From Martinezella dioscoreae (GTDB taxonomy: Bacteria; Pseudomonadota; Alphaproteobacteria; Rhizobiales; Rhizobiaceae), in the NCBI RefSeq assembly GCF_009176305.1, contig NZ_BLAJ01000005.1, positions 186,001-250,000 of the forward strand: a stretch of 64,000 nucleotides of DNA, in the 5' to 3' direction. Position numbers and translations under genes: made by a program. The notes beneath the pieces are model-generated. The model ran no database searches. It was not told the origin of the DNA and saw only the letters and a program-made list of their open reading frames with translations. Below, in pieces: positions 26,152-35,534 of the stretch (the first letter of the stretch is position 1; each line of letters begins with the position of its first letter).

Positions 26152-27504
26152 ATGTCGAAACTTAAAAACTTCATTTCGGCTGCTACTGCCGGCGTCATGA
26201 GCGTCGCTTTGGCGATGCCGGCCGCTGCTGCTCCGACCAAGTTCGATTTCTGGTTTGGCCTTTCGGGCGACCTGGAACGCGTCGTCCAGACGCTCTGCAA
26301 GAACTTCAACGATTCCCAGAAGGATTATGAAGTCTCCTGCGTCAGTCAGGGCAATTACGACGCCGCGCTGCAGAACACGATTGCCGCCTTCCGCGCCAAC
26401 AAGCAGCCGACGATCGTCCAGGTCTATGACGTCGGCACCGCCACCATGATGCTTTCGGGCGCCTACTACCCGGTCAGCAAGCTGATGTCCGAAAACGGCT
26501 ACAAGGTTAAGTGGGACGACTATTTCCCGGGTATCGCCCGCTACTACGCCACCTCCAAGGGCGAACTGCTTTCCTTCCCGTTCAATTCTTCGACCGCCTT
26601 GCTCTACTGGAACAAGGACGCCTTCGCCAAGATCGGCAAGACCGCCGCTCCGAAGACCTGGGAAGAAGCTGCCGAAGACATGAAGGCGCTCAAGGGCGCT
26701 GGCTATGATTGCCCGATGGCGATCAACATCTCCGGCAATGAAAGCTGGCAGCTGATGGAACAGTTCTCTGCCATCCACGACCAGCCGGTTGCCACCAAGA
26801 ACAACGGCTATGACGGCCTCGACGCCCGCCTGACCGTCAACAAGACGAAGTTCGTCAAGTATGTGACGGATCTCAAGAGCTGGTACGACCAGGGCCTCAT
26901 CAAGATCAAGTCCAAGGACCTCGGCCAGGACATGGTTCAGGCCTTCGCCGCCGGCGATTGCCAGATGATCATGACCTCGGTCGGCGACCACGGTACGGTC
27001 GGCAAGACGCAGAAGGCCGGCATGAACTGGGATGTCGCCGAGCTCCCGGTTTACGCCGGCACCGAGCGCAAGAACTCGCTCGTCGGCGGCGCGTCGCTCT
27101 GGGTCCTCTCCGGCAAGTCGGCTGACGAGTACAAGGGTGCCGCAGCGTTCCTCGACTTCATCGGCAAGCCCGAAACCGCTTTGTTCTGGTCCACCAACAC
27201 CGGCTACATCCCGGTCAAGAAGTCCGGCTTCGACTTCATGAAGTCCTCCGGTTTCTATGACAAGGCTCCATACAAGGGCCGCGAAGTCGCTATCGCCAGC
27301 CTGACCGCTTCCGAGCCGACCCCGATCACCCGCGGCGTCCGCCTCGGCAACTTCACTCAGATCCGCGCCGAATTCGGCAACCAGATGCAGGCCATCTTCG
27401 CCAATAAGGTCAGCGTCCAGGAAGGCATCGACAACCTGGTCAAGAACGGCAACGCCGTCCTCGACCGCTTCGAAGCCACCTACAAGGGCAAGCAGCTGCC
27501 GTAA
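26152..27504 (+). CDS. ugpB: sn-Glycerol-3-phosphate ABC transporter, binding protein
   Basis: A 450-residue family 1 extracellular solute-binding protein with signal peptide (cut after AAA, about residue 25). The block FWFGLSGDLERVVQTLCKNFNDSQKDYEVSC and the later GASLWVLSGKSADEYKGAAAFLDFI are typical of UgpB. It captures glycerol-3-phosphate or glycerophosphodiesters in the periplasm for UgpAEC. It is strongly codon-biased, preceded by AAGGAAATAGGG, and has a Pho box. A stem-loop follows before ugpA. Confidence 0.93.
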   Translation: MSKLKNFISAATAGVMSVALAMPAAAAPTKFDFWFGLSGDLERVVQTLCKNFNDSQKDYEVSCVSQGNYDAALQNTIAAFRANKQPTIVQVYDVGTATMMLSGAYYPVSKLMSENGYKVKWDDYFPGIARYYATSKGELLSFPFNSSTALLYWNKDAFAKIGKTAAPKTWEEAAEDMKALKGAGYDCPMAINISGNESWQLMEQFSAIHDQPVATKNNGYDGLDARLTVNKTKFVKYVTDLKSWYDQGLIKIKSKDLGQDMVQAFAAGDCQMIMTSVGDHGTVGKTQKAGMNWDVAELPVYAGTERKNSLVGGASLWVLSGKSADEYKGAAAFLDFIGKPETALFWSTNTGYIPVKKSGFDFMKSSGFYDKAPYKGREVAIASLTASEPTPITRGVRLGNFTQIRAEFGNQMQAIFANKVSVQEGIDNLVKNGNAVLDRFEATYKGKQLP

Positions 27505-27528
27505 GCAGCGCAAGCTCGCGACAGACAG

Positions 27529-27553
27529 CGTCCGCCGGGAACCCCGGCGGACG
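27529..27553 (+). promoter_or_regulatory. Intercistronic stem-loop ugpB-ugpA
   Basis: A perfect 11-bp stem CGTCCGCCGGG / CCCGGCGGACG with a 3-base AAC loop, followed only by TTCGTTA. Such structures between binding-protein and permease genes commonly stabilise the upstream mRNA or attenuate transcription, giving excess binding protein. Confidence 0.75.
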
Positions 27554-27602
27554 TTCGTTATGAGAGCAAGCGTGGCATCGGGATACCAAGCCGGAAGAGA
27601 CA

Positions 27603-28487
27603 ATGGAAAAGCGTATAACTTTCAGCAAATGGAGCGTCGGCATTCTATTCGCGGTGCCGCAGCTGCTCCTCATCTTCACCTTTTTCTATTGGCCGGCCGG
27701 TCAGGCGGTCTTCTGGTCACTGACGCTGCAGCAACCCTGGGGCGGCGGCAACATCTGGGTCGGTCTCGACAATTTCAAGTCCATTCTTGCCAATGCCGAC
27801 TATTGGAACTCAGTCACGATCAGCATCATTTTCGCGGCCATCAGTACCGCCATTTCCATGGGAGCCGCGCTGATACTCGCGGCTCTGACCGATCGGCAGC
27901 TGAGAGGCTCAAAATTCTATCGCGTGGTGCTGATCTGGCCCTACGGCATCGCGGCTCCCGCGTCGGCAATGGCCTTCCGCTTCATCCTGGCGCCAGAAGC
28001 AGGCTTCATGTCCGTCGTCAACCACTATTGGCCAGGCTTCTGGGACCCGGGCCTCGATGGCACGGCCGCGATGGCATCGATCATCGCCGCTTTCTCCTGG
28101 AAATATATCGGCTACAGCTTCATCTTCTTCCTCGCGGCCTTCCAGAGCATTCCCCGCTCTCAGATCGAGGCGGCTGCCATGGACGGCTCCGGCGTGCTTC
28201 GTCGCTTCTGGGATATCCAGCTCCCATTGATCACACCGACGATCTTCTTCTTGCTGGTCATCAACATCACCGAGAGCTTCCAGGATTCCTACGGCGTGGT
28301 CGACATTATGACCTCCGGTGGCCCGCACAACTCAACCAATCTCATGGTCTACAAAATCGTTTTCGACGGCTTCAAAGGCCTCGATTACTCAGGTGCGGCG
28401 GCGCAGAGCATTGTCCTGATGTTGCTGATCATCGTGCTTACCGTCTTCCAGTTCCGCTTCATCGAGAAGCGCGTGCATTACCGTTGA
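27603..28487 (+). CDS. ugpA: sn-Glycerol-3-phosphate ABC transporter, permease UgpA
   Basis: A 294-residue inner-membrane permease with six predicted helices. The binding-protein-dependent transport signature EAAAMDGSGVLRRFWDIQLPLITPT (EAA loop, about residues 190-214) contacts the ATPase. It follows ugpB by 98 bases and precedes ugpE by 7 bases. It forms the channel with UgpE. Confidence 0.93.
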   Translation: MEKRITFSKWSVGILFAVPQLLLIFTFFYWPAGQAVFWSLTLQQPWGGGNIWVGLDNFKSILANADYWNSVTISIIFAAISTAISMGAALILAALTDRQLRGSKFYRVVLIWPYGIAAPASAMAFRFILAPEAGFMSVVNHYWPGFWDPGLDGTAAMASIIAAFSWKYIGYSFIFFLAAFQSIPRSQIEAAAMDGSGVLRRFWDIQLPLITPTIFFLLVINITESFQDSYGVVDIMTSGGPHNSTNLMVYKIVFDGFKGLDYSGAAAQSIVLMLLIIVLTVFQFRFIEKRVHYR

Positions 28488-28494
28488 GGCCGAC

Positions 28495-29409
28495 ATGATC
28501 GAGCGCACACCCATTCTTAATTTCTTCACGCACCTGATCCTGTTCATCGGCTTCGTAGTCGCGGTGGGGCCCTTGGCCATCGTTGCCATCGCCGCGTCCC
28601 ACAATCTCGCCGACGTCAACAAAGTGCCGATGTCACTGGTCCCCGGCTCAGACTTCTGGGCCAACATGCAAACAGCCTGGACGACTGCCAATCTCGGCCC
28701 CAAGCTGCTGAACAGTTTCATTTTCGCTGGGGGTGTCGCGATAGGAAAGGTGTTCATTTCGGCGATCACCGCCTTTTCGCTGGTCTATTTTCGCTATCCG
28801 GGCCGCCATTTCATTTTCTGGCTGATCTTCATAACGCTAATGCTGCCGCTCGAAGTGCGTATCGTGCCGACCTACGCAGTCGCGGCGAACGTCCTATCGC
28901 CCTTTCAAGGGCTTCTCGACATCACCGGCGTCATCTGGCTCATTCAAAAACTCACAGGCATCGAGGTCTCGCTGAATCTCGGCCTGCTCAACTCCTACCC
29001 TGGTCTGATCTTGCCATCGATCGCGACGGCGACGGGCACGTTCCTGTATCGCCAGTTCTTCCTGACGATACCGGATGAGCTGACGGAGGCCGCTCGCATG
29101 GACGGCGCTGGAGCGCTGCGTTTCTTCATCGACGTCCTCATACCGTTGTCGCGCACAAACATGGCCGCGCTCGGCACTATCATGTTCCTATGGGCCTGGA
29201 ACCAGTATCTGTGGCCGTTGCTGGTCACAACAGATCCGGCATATATGACTGCTGTGATCGAGCTCAAATCGCTCATCCCGAACGTCGGTGGCCTTCCGGA
29301 GTGGCATATCGCCATGGCCGGTACGCTGATCATCATGATCCCACCGCTTGCCATCGTCGTGCTGATGCAGCGTTGGGTGGTTCGCGGCGTGATCGCCACC
29401 GAGAAGTGA
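28495..29409 (+). CDS. ugpE: sn-Glycerol-3-phosphate ABC transporter, permease UgpE
   Basis: A 304-residue permease partner of UgpA. It has six hydrophobic segments and the EAA loop TEAARMDGAGALRFFIDVLIPLSRTN. The ugpA stop and the ugpE ATG are 7 bases apart, so they are cotranscribed and probably coupled. Unlike the usual ugpBAEC order, the ATPase gene does not follow; a terminator does. Confidence 0.93.
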   Translation: MIERTPILNFFTHLILFIGFVVAVGPLAIVAIAASHNLADVNKVPMSLVPGSDFWANMQTAWTTANLGPKLLNSFIFAGGVAIGKVFISAITAFSLVYFRYPGRHFIFWLIFITLMLPLEVRIVPTYAVAANVLSPFQGLLDITGVIWLIQKLTGIEVSLNLGLLNSYPGLILPSIATATGTFLYRQFFLTIPDELTEAARMDGAGALRFFIDVLIPLSRTNMAALGTIMFLWAWNQYLWPLLVTTDPAYMTAVIELKSLIPNVGGLPEWHIAMAGTLIIMIPPLAIVVLMQRWVVRGVIATEK

Positions 29410-29419
29410 CCTTGCTAAC

Positions 29420-29454
29420 CTGCCGCGCGGCATTTGTGAGCGCGGCAGTTTTTT
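29420..29454 (+). terminator. Terminator of ugpBAE
   Basis: A 9-bp stem CTGCCGCGC / GCGCGGCAG with an 11-base loop and six Ts, 10 bases after the ugpE stop. Confidence 0.9.
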
Positions 29455-29683
29455 AACGAGAGCATATCGATCTGCATCGTGCAGTAACATCCCGAGCTAG
29501 ACCGAGCCTTCTCTCCTCTTTGTAACAGATCAAAACCCATGATGCATCGACTTGGCTCCCGTCCGATGCCTTGCAATGCCTGCTTTCGTGTCATTGCCCG
29601 CAATCGCCGCCGGCTGACATTCCACGGGATATCCGCTCGTGAGCGGTCTCTGCCATCGGCAAGCTCCGTCGACCTACACAAAT
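29455..29683. other. Spacer between convergent ugpE and ugpC units
   Basis: About 230 bases between the two facing terminators. No gene, promoter or repeat was recognised. Confidence 0.4.
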
Positions 29684-29716
29684 AAAAAGCCCGGAAGTCG
29701 GGAAAACTTCCGGGCT
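29684..29716 (-). terminator. Terminator of ugpC
   Basis: An 11-bp stem AGCCCGGAAGT / ACTTCCGGGCT with a 7-base loop, followed on the minus strand by TTTTTATTT. It lies about 26 bases past the ugpC stop. Confidence 0.9.
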
Positions 29717-29742
29717 CAACTACTGAAAATTTATGTTTGAAA

Positions 29743-30855
29743 TCAGCTCGCCAGCACTTTGAGCGGCGTGACGGAGGCAACGGCGTCTAGCCGCAGCCCG
29801 GTATCCTGGGCAAATAGATGCGTGTGCTGCTGCGGCAGTTCCAGCGCGACCGACTGACCGGTCTGGCCCGTCGTATGATCGGCAACGGCGACGGCGAAGC
29901 TCGAACCGTTGATATCGCAATGGATGACGCGGCCGGCACCGAGTTCTTCGACGAAATCGACCGTTGCCGGGATAGCACCGGGCGTGCCGGCAGGAACGAG
30001 GCGTGCATGTTCCGGCCGGATGCCGAGGGCGACCGGCTGGCCGGCATGGCGCTTGCCGATGTTGGCGTCGATGGCGATCGGAATGCCGTCGAAGATGAAT
30101 TGCTCGCCATTGGCCGCGAAGGTGCCTTCGAGGAAATTCATGGCCGGAGAGCCGATGAAGGAACCGACGAAACGGGTGCGCGGCGTGTTGTAGACCTCGA
30201 GCGGCGTGCCGACCTGCTCGACATTGCCCTTGTACATGACGACGAGCTTGTCGGCGAGCGTCATGGCTTCGACCTGATCATGCGTCACGAAGACCGATGT
30301 TGCCGACAGGCGCTTGTGCAGCCGGCGGATTTCGACGCGCATCTGCACGCGCAGCTTGGCATCGAGATTGGAAAGCGGTTCGTCGAAGAGAAAGACCTTC
30401 GGCTCGCGGATGATGGCACGGCCCATGGCGACGCGCTGGCGCTGACCGCCGGAGAGTTCGGCCGGCTTGCGGGCGAGGAAATCCTCGAGGCCGACGATCT
30501 TGGCGGTTTCCTTGATGCGGCGATCACGCTCTGCGCGCGGCACGCCGGCAACCTTGAGCGCATAGCCCATGTTGGCGGCGACATCCATGTGCGGATAGAG
30601 CGCGTAATTCTGGAAGACCATGGCGCAGCCGCGCTCACGCGGCTCGAGCTTGTTGACAACCTTGCCGTCAATAATGATCTCGCCCGAGGTGATGTCCTCA
30701 AGGCCGGCGATCATGCGCAGCAGCGTGGACTTGCCACAGCCGGAAGGTCCGAGGATGACGACAAATTCGCCCGATCGGAAATTCAGGTCGACGCCATGAA
30801 CGACCGGGTTGCGTCCATAGGCCTTGCGAACTTGTTCGATGCGGATTTCCGCCAT
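29743..30855 (-). CDS. ugpC: sn-Glycerol-3-phosphate ABC transporter, ATPase UgpC
   Basis: A 370-residue ATPase of the MalK/UgpC type. It shows Walker A GPSGCGKST, the signature LSGGQRQRVAMGRAI, Walker B VFLFDEPLSNLD and the switch His in VTHDQ. The C-terminal TOBE regulatory domain (LGIRPEHARLV onwards) is complete. It is encoded convergently to ugpBAE with its own Pho-box-like promoter and its own terminator, rather than as the fourth gene of the operon. It could also energise other family 1 sugar transporters. Confidence 0.92.
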   Translation of the reverse strand: MAEIRIEQVRKAYGRNPVVHGVDLNFRSGEFVVILGPSGCGKSTLLRMIAGLEDITSGEIIIDGKVVNKLEPRERGCAMVFQNYALYPHMDVAANMGYALKVAGVPRAERDRRIKETAKIVGLEDFLARKPAELSGGQRQRVAMGRAIIREPKVFLFDEPLSNLDAKLRVQMRVEIRRLHKRLSATSVFVTHDQVEAMTLADKLVVMYKGNVEQVGTPLEVYNTPRTRFVGSFIGSPAMNFLEGTFAANGEQFIFDGIPIAIDANIGKRHAGQPVALGIRPEHARLVPAGTPGAIPATVDFVEELGAGRVIHCDINGSSFAVAVADHTTGQTGQSVALELPQQHTHLFAQDTGLRLDAVASVTPLKVLAS

Positions 30856-30917
30856 TTTAATCTTCCCCGCCTGTCCATTCTCGGCACGTCAATCGGGTGG
30901 ACTGCTAGCGAATTTGC

Positions 30918-30935
30918 ATTACAGAACAGTGACAA
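30918..30935 (-). promoter_or_regulatory. Pho-box-like site upstream of ugpC
   Basis: On the minus strand TTGTCAC-TGTT-CTGTAAT, direct repeats with an 11-base period, 63 bases before the ugpC start. It mirrors the site before ugpB and would keep the separated ATPase under the same PhoB control. Confidence 0.6.
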
Positions 30936-31104
30936 GCATTCCTTATATCATAAGCGGCATCCAGTTTTCCTTACGAGAGTTGCGTGTGGCATCCGCTTAT
31001 GTAACGCGCGGTAGTGGAACCATTTGACGGCTGGCACCGTATAAGGGTTTTCGCCTTTATAAGACATGCGAGACACAACAGAGGATGGGCGATCGGCCAG
31101 GACC

Positions 31105-32562
31105 ATGACGACACCGACAAAAGAGCCGAGCCCCGTTCTCCTATGGTTTCGCAAGGATCTCCGCCTCGACGACAACCACGCGTTACAGGCGGCGGCAACT
31201 TCAGGCCGCGCGGTAATTCCCGTCTATATTCGCGAGCCGGGCGTGACGGAGCGCGGGCCGCTTGGCGGAGCGCAGGAATGGTGGCTACATCATTCGCTCG
31301 CCGCCCTGCAAACCGCCCTCGATGGCCTCGGGAGCAGGCTTATCCTCCGCCAGGGCAATGCGCTGACGGTGCTCGAAAAACTTATTGAGGAAACCAAGGC
31401 TGAGGCCGTCGTCTGGAACCGTCGATACGACCCGGCCGGGATCGACGTGGACACCCAAATCAAGAAGGCGTTGCGGAGCAAGGGTATCGAGGCCAACAGC
31501 TTTGCCGGCCAGCTGCTGCATGAACCGACACGCCTGCGCACGGGCGCAGGCGACCATTACAAGACTTACACGCCCTTCTGGCGCGCATTCGAGCAATCCG
31601 GCGAACCGCCGTTTCCGATAGAAGCGCCGGCAAAGCTCCTCGCACCCGGCCGCTGGCCGCAATCGGACACGCTCGCCTCTTGGTCAATGCTGCCCACCAA
31701 GCCGAACTGGGCATCAGAATTTACGGACATGTGGAAGCCGGGCGAAGCCGCGGCGCAAGAGAAGGTGAAGGACTTCATCGATGGCGCCATCGATGATTAT
31801 GCGGTCGGCCGCGATTTTCCGGACAGACCGGCAACCTCCCTGCTCTCGCCGCATCTGGCGCTCGGAGAGATTTCGCCTGCCCGTATCTGGCATGCGACGC
31901 GCCGACTGGCCGACAATATCGCCAAGGACAACGTCGTCCGCTTCCGCAAGGAGCTGGTCTGGCGCGAATTCTGCTATCATCAGCTCTTTCATTTCCCGAA
32001 GCTCAGGACAGAAAACTGGAACGATCGCTACGATGATTTTCCCTGGCTATCCGATACCAAGCTGCTCACAAGCTGGCAGCGCGGGCAAACCGGTTATCCG
32101 ATCGTCGATGCCGGCATGCGGCAGCTATGGCGCCATGGCTGGATGCATAATCGCGTCCGCATGATCACGGCTTCCTTCCTGATCAAGGATCTGCTGATCG
32201 ACTGGCGTAACGGGGAAGCCTGGTTTCGCGATACGCTCGTCGATGCCGATCCGGCCGCCAATGCGGCAAACTGGCAATGGGTTGCGGGCTCCGGCGCCGA
32301 TGCCTCGCCATTCTTCCGCATCTTCAATCCGGTGTTGCAGGGAGAGAAATTCGATCCGGATGGCGGCTATGTCAGGACCTTCGTGCCGGAGCTCTCCAAG
32401 CTCGACAGCAAATATATCCATCGGCCGCTCGAGGCGCCTGATGACGTGCTCAAGCGTGCGGGCATAGAACTCGGCAAACACTATCCTCGGCCGATCGTCG
32501 ATCATGCCATGGCGCGGCAGCGCGCACTCGCTGCACACGCATCGCTTAAAGATGGCAGATAG
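31105..32562 (+). CDS. phrB: Deoxyribodipyrimidine photolyase
   Basis: A class I CPD photolyase/cryptochrome family protein, 485 residues. The N-terminal photolyase domain (VLLWFRKDLRLDDNHAL) is followed by the FAD-binding domain, with the family blocks LSPHLALGEISPARIW, GYPIVDAGMRQLWRHGWMHNRVRM and WQWVAGSGADASPFFRIFNP. It repairs UV-induced pyrimidine dimers using blue light. The ATG at 31105 gives the expected short N-terminus; an ATG 13 codons upstream is in frame but adds no homologous sequence. Confidence 0.95.
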   Translation: MTTPTKEPSPVLLWFRKDLRLDDNHALQAAATSGRAVIPVYIREPGVTERGPLGGAQEWWLHHSLAALQTALDGLGSRLILRQGNALTVLEKLIEETKAEAVVWNRRYDPAGIDVDTQIKKALRSKGIEANSFAGQLLHEPTRLRTGAGDHYKTYTPFWRAFEQSGEPPFPIEAPAKLLAPGRWPQSDTLASWSMLPTKPNWASEFTDMWKPGEAAAQEKVKDFIDGAIDDYAVGRDFPDRPATSLLSPHLALGEISPARIWHATRRLADNIAKDNVVRFRKELVWREFCYHQLFHFPKLRTENWNDRYDDFPWLSDTKLLTSWQRGQTGYPIVDAGMRQLWRHGWMHNRVRMITASFLIKDLLIDWRNGEAWFRDTLVDADPAANAANWQWVAGSGADASPFFRIFNPVLQGEKFDPDGGYVRTFVPELSKLDSKYIHRPLEAPDDVLKRAGIELGKHYPRPIVDHAMARQRALAAHASLKDGR

Positions 32563-32565
32563 GCG

Positions 32566-33396
32566 CTATTCGGCCGGATGCGCGGTTATGTGCGGCCCTA
32601 CCGATCTGCGCTTGCTGCCGCTCCCGAGAAAATACCTGAGCGCCTTGAAATAGAGGCCGTAGGGCAGCAACTTCAACAGTTTTGCCCGATAGACCAGGCT
32701 CTTCGGGAAACTGATGTCGAAGGATGGGGATTTCAATCCGGCAGCGATCGCATCAGCCGCCTGCTGTGCCGACACGATATCAGGCATCACGACCTTGTTC
32801 TGTGCCGTCAATGGCGTGTCGACATAGCCTGGAGTTATGAGCTGGATGTGGATGCCCATGCGGTCGAGCTCGAAGTTCAGGCTTTCGGCCATGTTGATCA
32901 ATGCAGCCTTGCTGGCCCCATAGGCCGCACCGCCGGGCAGACCGCCATAACCGGCCACGGAGGATACGAGGGCAACCTGGCCATATCCCCGAGCCCGCAT
33001 ATGCCGCACCGCCGGAACGAGACAATTGACGACACCGTGAAGATTGACGGCAAAGCTGCGCTCGAAGACTTCGTGATTGAGATCTTCGCCCCGCGCGGGC
33101 AGATAGATGCCGGCGTTCAAAACCGCCAAGGCAATAGGGCCGTGCTGATATTCGATCGCGGCGACAGTGTGCTCCATATCCTCCGTGTCGGATACATCGC
33201 CATCGAGCACGACGATGCTGCCGGCAAGCGCGCTGGCCTCTGCCTGCAGCGCCAGAAGCTTATCGTGGCTGCGAGCCGTAACGGCAACCTTATATCCCTC
33301 TTCAGCCAGTTTCAGCGCAAGCGCGCGGCCGATACCGGAACTGGCGCCGGTGATCCAGACCACTCCATGTTCAGGACGTGCGATGAACGGGCTCAT
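32566..33396 (-). CDS. Short-chain dehydrogenase/reductase
   Basis: A 276-residue classical SDR. The NAD(P)-binding motif ITGASSGIGRALALKL and NAG in VLNAGIYLP are present, and the catalytic Ser and Y-x-x-x-K are in SSVAGYGG and AAYGASKAA. The C-terminal region with FPKSLVYRAKLLKLLPYGLYF is longer than in fabG-type enzymes and hints at a membrane-associated or lipid substrate. The start at 33396 follows AAGGAGAAG. Convergent with the photolyase, with only 3 bases between stops. Confidence 0.85.
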   Translation of the reverse strand: MSPFIARPEHGVVWITGASSGIGRALALKLAEEGYKVAVTARSHDKLLALQAEASALAGSIVVLDGDVSDTEDMEHTVAAIEYQHGPIALAVLNAGIYLPARGEDLNHEVFERSFAVNLHGVVNCLVPAVRHMRARGYGQVALVSSVAGYGGLPGGAAYGASKAALINMAESLNFELDRMGIHIQLITPGYVDTPLTAQNKVVMPDIVSAQQAADAIAAGLKSPSFDISFPKSLVYRAKLLKLLPYGLYFKALRYFLGSGSKRRSVGPHITAHPAE

Positions 33397-33691
33397 GGCT
33401 CTTCTCCTTGGCTGGCGGCCGCCTACATCAAACGCTTTCAACAGCGACCGTCGTTGCATTTTAGAAATAGCGTATCATTGTGGCCGCTTTCGGCCAGACT
33501 GACGGCTTCATCGGGAAAACAATGTCACCAATTGGAGACTGCGGGCTTGGATGAAAGAGAGAGGCCAAGAGACCCGCCAAGTCGAATTTTGCGAGGCAAA
33601 GGAGTAGCAAGGAACAGAATTTCTTGCCTATGCCGCCTTGTGAAGGGAAAAGACCGTTCTTACAGTAGTTGCGAACAGAAGGCAGATTCCG

Positions 33692-34732
33692 ATGACCGTC
33701 CATCCCTCCGTCCTAGAAGCAATTGGCAATACGCCGTTGATCAAGCTCAAGGGCGCCTCAGAGGCGACGGGCTCGACCATTCTCGGCAAGGCCGAATTCC
33801 TGAATCCCGGTCAATCGGTGAAGGATCGCGCCGCGCTCTACATTATTCGCGATGCCGAGAAAAAGGGGCTACTGAGGCCGGGCGGCGTCATCGTCGAGGG
33901 TACGGCCGGCAATACCGGTATCGGTCTGACGCTGGTTGCCAAGGCACTCGGCTACCGTACCGTCATCGTTATTCCTGAGACACAGAGCCAGGAAAAGAAG
34001 GATGCGCTGAAGCTGCTCGGCGCCGAATTGGTTGAGGTTCCCGCCGTTCCCTACAAGAACCCGAACAACTACGTGAAGGTCTCGGGACGGCTCGCCGAAC
34101 AGCTCGCAAAGACCGAGCCGAACGGCGCGATCTGGGCCAACCAGTTCGACAATGTCGCCAACCGTCAGGCCCATATCGAGACGACCGCCAAGGAAATCTG
34201 GGCCGACACCAACGGCAAGATTGACGGATTCATCTGCTCGGTCGGCTCCGGCGGCACGCTCGCGGGCGTCGCCATGGGGCTGCATGCCTTCAACAAGGAC
34301 ATCAAGATCGGCATTGCCGACCCGGAAGGTGCCGCGCTCTATGAATTCTACAAGAATGGCGAGCTGAAATCCTCTGGCTCCTCGATCACCGAAGGCATCG
34401 GCCAGGGCCGCATTACGGCGAACCTGGAAGGTTTCACGCCCGATTTCGCCTATCAGGTTACCGATGCCGAGGCACTTCCCTATGTCTTCGATCTGGTTGA
34501 ACACGAGGGCCTGTGCCTCGGCGGCTCTACGGCCATCAATATTGCCGGCGCGGTTCGTCTCGCCAAGGATCTTGGTCCCGGACATACGATCGTGACCATC
34601 CTATGCGATTACGGCAATCGCTATCAGTCCAAGCTCTTCAATCCCGACTTCCTGAAGTCGAAGGGTTTGCCGCTGCCAAGCTATTTGGAAAAACGGGCTG
34701 AAATCGCCGCCCCATACGAAACAACAGCGTGA
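33692..34732 (+). CDS. cysK: Cysteine synthase / PLP-dependent beta-synthase
   Basis: A 346-residue fold-type II PLP enzyme. The Schiff-base Lys is K44 in NPGQSVKDRAA, the substrate loop is EGTAGNTGIGLT (69-80) and the PLP phosphate site is SVGSGGTLAGV. It would make cysteine from O-acetylserine and sulfide. The GTAGNTG loop (TSGNTG in E. coli CysK) and a C-terminal extension of about 30 residues place it in a separate subgroup common in alphaproteobacteria. It is followed by alaX after 4 bases. Confidence 0.88.
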   Translation: MTVHPSVLEAIGNTPLIKLKGASEATGSTILGKAEFLNPGQSVKDRAALYIIRDAEKKGLLRPGGVIVEGTAGNTGIGLTLVAKALGYRTVIVIPETQSQEKKDALKLLGAELVEVPAVPYKNPNNYVKVSGRLAEQLAKTEPNGAIWANQFDNVANRQAHIETTAKEIWADTNGKIDGFICSVGSGGTLAGVAMGLHAFNKDIKIGIADPEGAALYEFYKNGELKSSGSSITEGIGQGRITANLEGFTPDFAYQVTDAEALPYVFDLVEHEGLCLGGSTAINIAGAVRLAKDLGPGHTIVTILCDYGNRYQSKLFNPDFLKSKGLPLPSYLEKRAEIAAPYETTA

Positions 34733-34736
34733 TCAT

Positions 34737-35474
34737 ATGACCGTCCATGCCCTTTATCGTGACGATTTCTATCTCTCGACTGCGGAAGCCGTCGTCACCG
34801 CGATCCACGAAGATGGGGGCATCGAGCTCGATCAGACCTGCTTCTACGCCACCTCGGGCGGTCAGCCGGGCGATACAGGTTTCCTGGAGCGCGGCGACGG
34901 CTCTAGGATCATGCTCGGTCAAACGAAGCATGGGCCGATCAAGGACATCATCATCCATGTTCCACTCGAAAATCAGCCCTTGCCCATCGTCGGCGAAAAG
35001 CTGGTGCTGCACATCGACTGGGCGCGGCGCTATAAGCTGATGCGCATGCATACGGCCTGCCATCTTCTTTCGGTGGTCTGCCCCTATCCGATCACGGGCG
35101 CGGCAGTCGGCGAAGATGAAAGCCGCGTCGATTTCGACATGAGCGAGACGATCGACAAGGATGAAGTAACGGCGAAATTGATGGCGCTCGTCAACGAAAA
35201 CCATCCGGTTTTCGTCCGCTGGATCACGGATGAAGAACTGATTGCCAATCCCGGCATCGTCAAATCCAAGAATGTGCGCCCGCCAATGGGCCTCGGTCGT
35301 GTCAGCCTTGTCTGTATCGGCGAGGATTCGGCCATCGACAGCCAGCCTTGCGGCGGCACGCATGTGTCGGAAACGCAGGAGGTCGGCGCGATCCACATCG
35401 CCAAGATCGAGAAGAAGGGCAAGGAAAACCGCCGCTTCCGCATTCGCTTCGGCGCGCCGACCGACGAGAATTGA
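34737..35474 (+). CDS. Alanyl-tRNA editing protein (AlaX family)
   Basis: A 245-residue free-standing editing domain related to the AlaRS C-terminal half, which hydrolyses Ser- or Gly-tRNA-Ala. The zinc/catalytic motifs are H105-x3-H109 in MHTACHLL and C205-x3-H209 in QPCGGTHV. The N-terminal FYATSGGQPGDTG segment is the AlaX-II type beta-barrel. It starts 4 bases after the cysK stop, so the two are almost certainly cotranscribed. The link may be protection from mis-made Ser-tRNA when serine-derived pools change; that is an inference. Confidence 0.9.
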   Translation: MTVHALYRDDFYLSTAEAVVTAIHEDGGIELDQTCFYATSGGQPGDTGFLERGDGSRIMLGQTKHGPIKDIIIHVPLENQPLPIVGEKLVLHIDWARRYKLMRMHTACHLLSVVCPYPITGAAVGEDESRVDFDMSETIDKDEVTAKLMALVNENHPVFVRWITDEELIANPGIVKSKNVRPPMGLGRVSLVCIGEDSAIDSQPCGGTHVSETQEVGAIHIAKIEKKGKENRRFRIRFGAPTDEN

Positions 35475-35534
35475 CCGGGCAAGCGCCTATATCTCGATAT
35501 CAAGACCAATAAACCATAGCAGGGAGTGATCATC

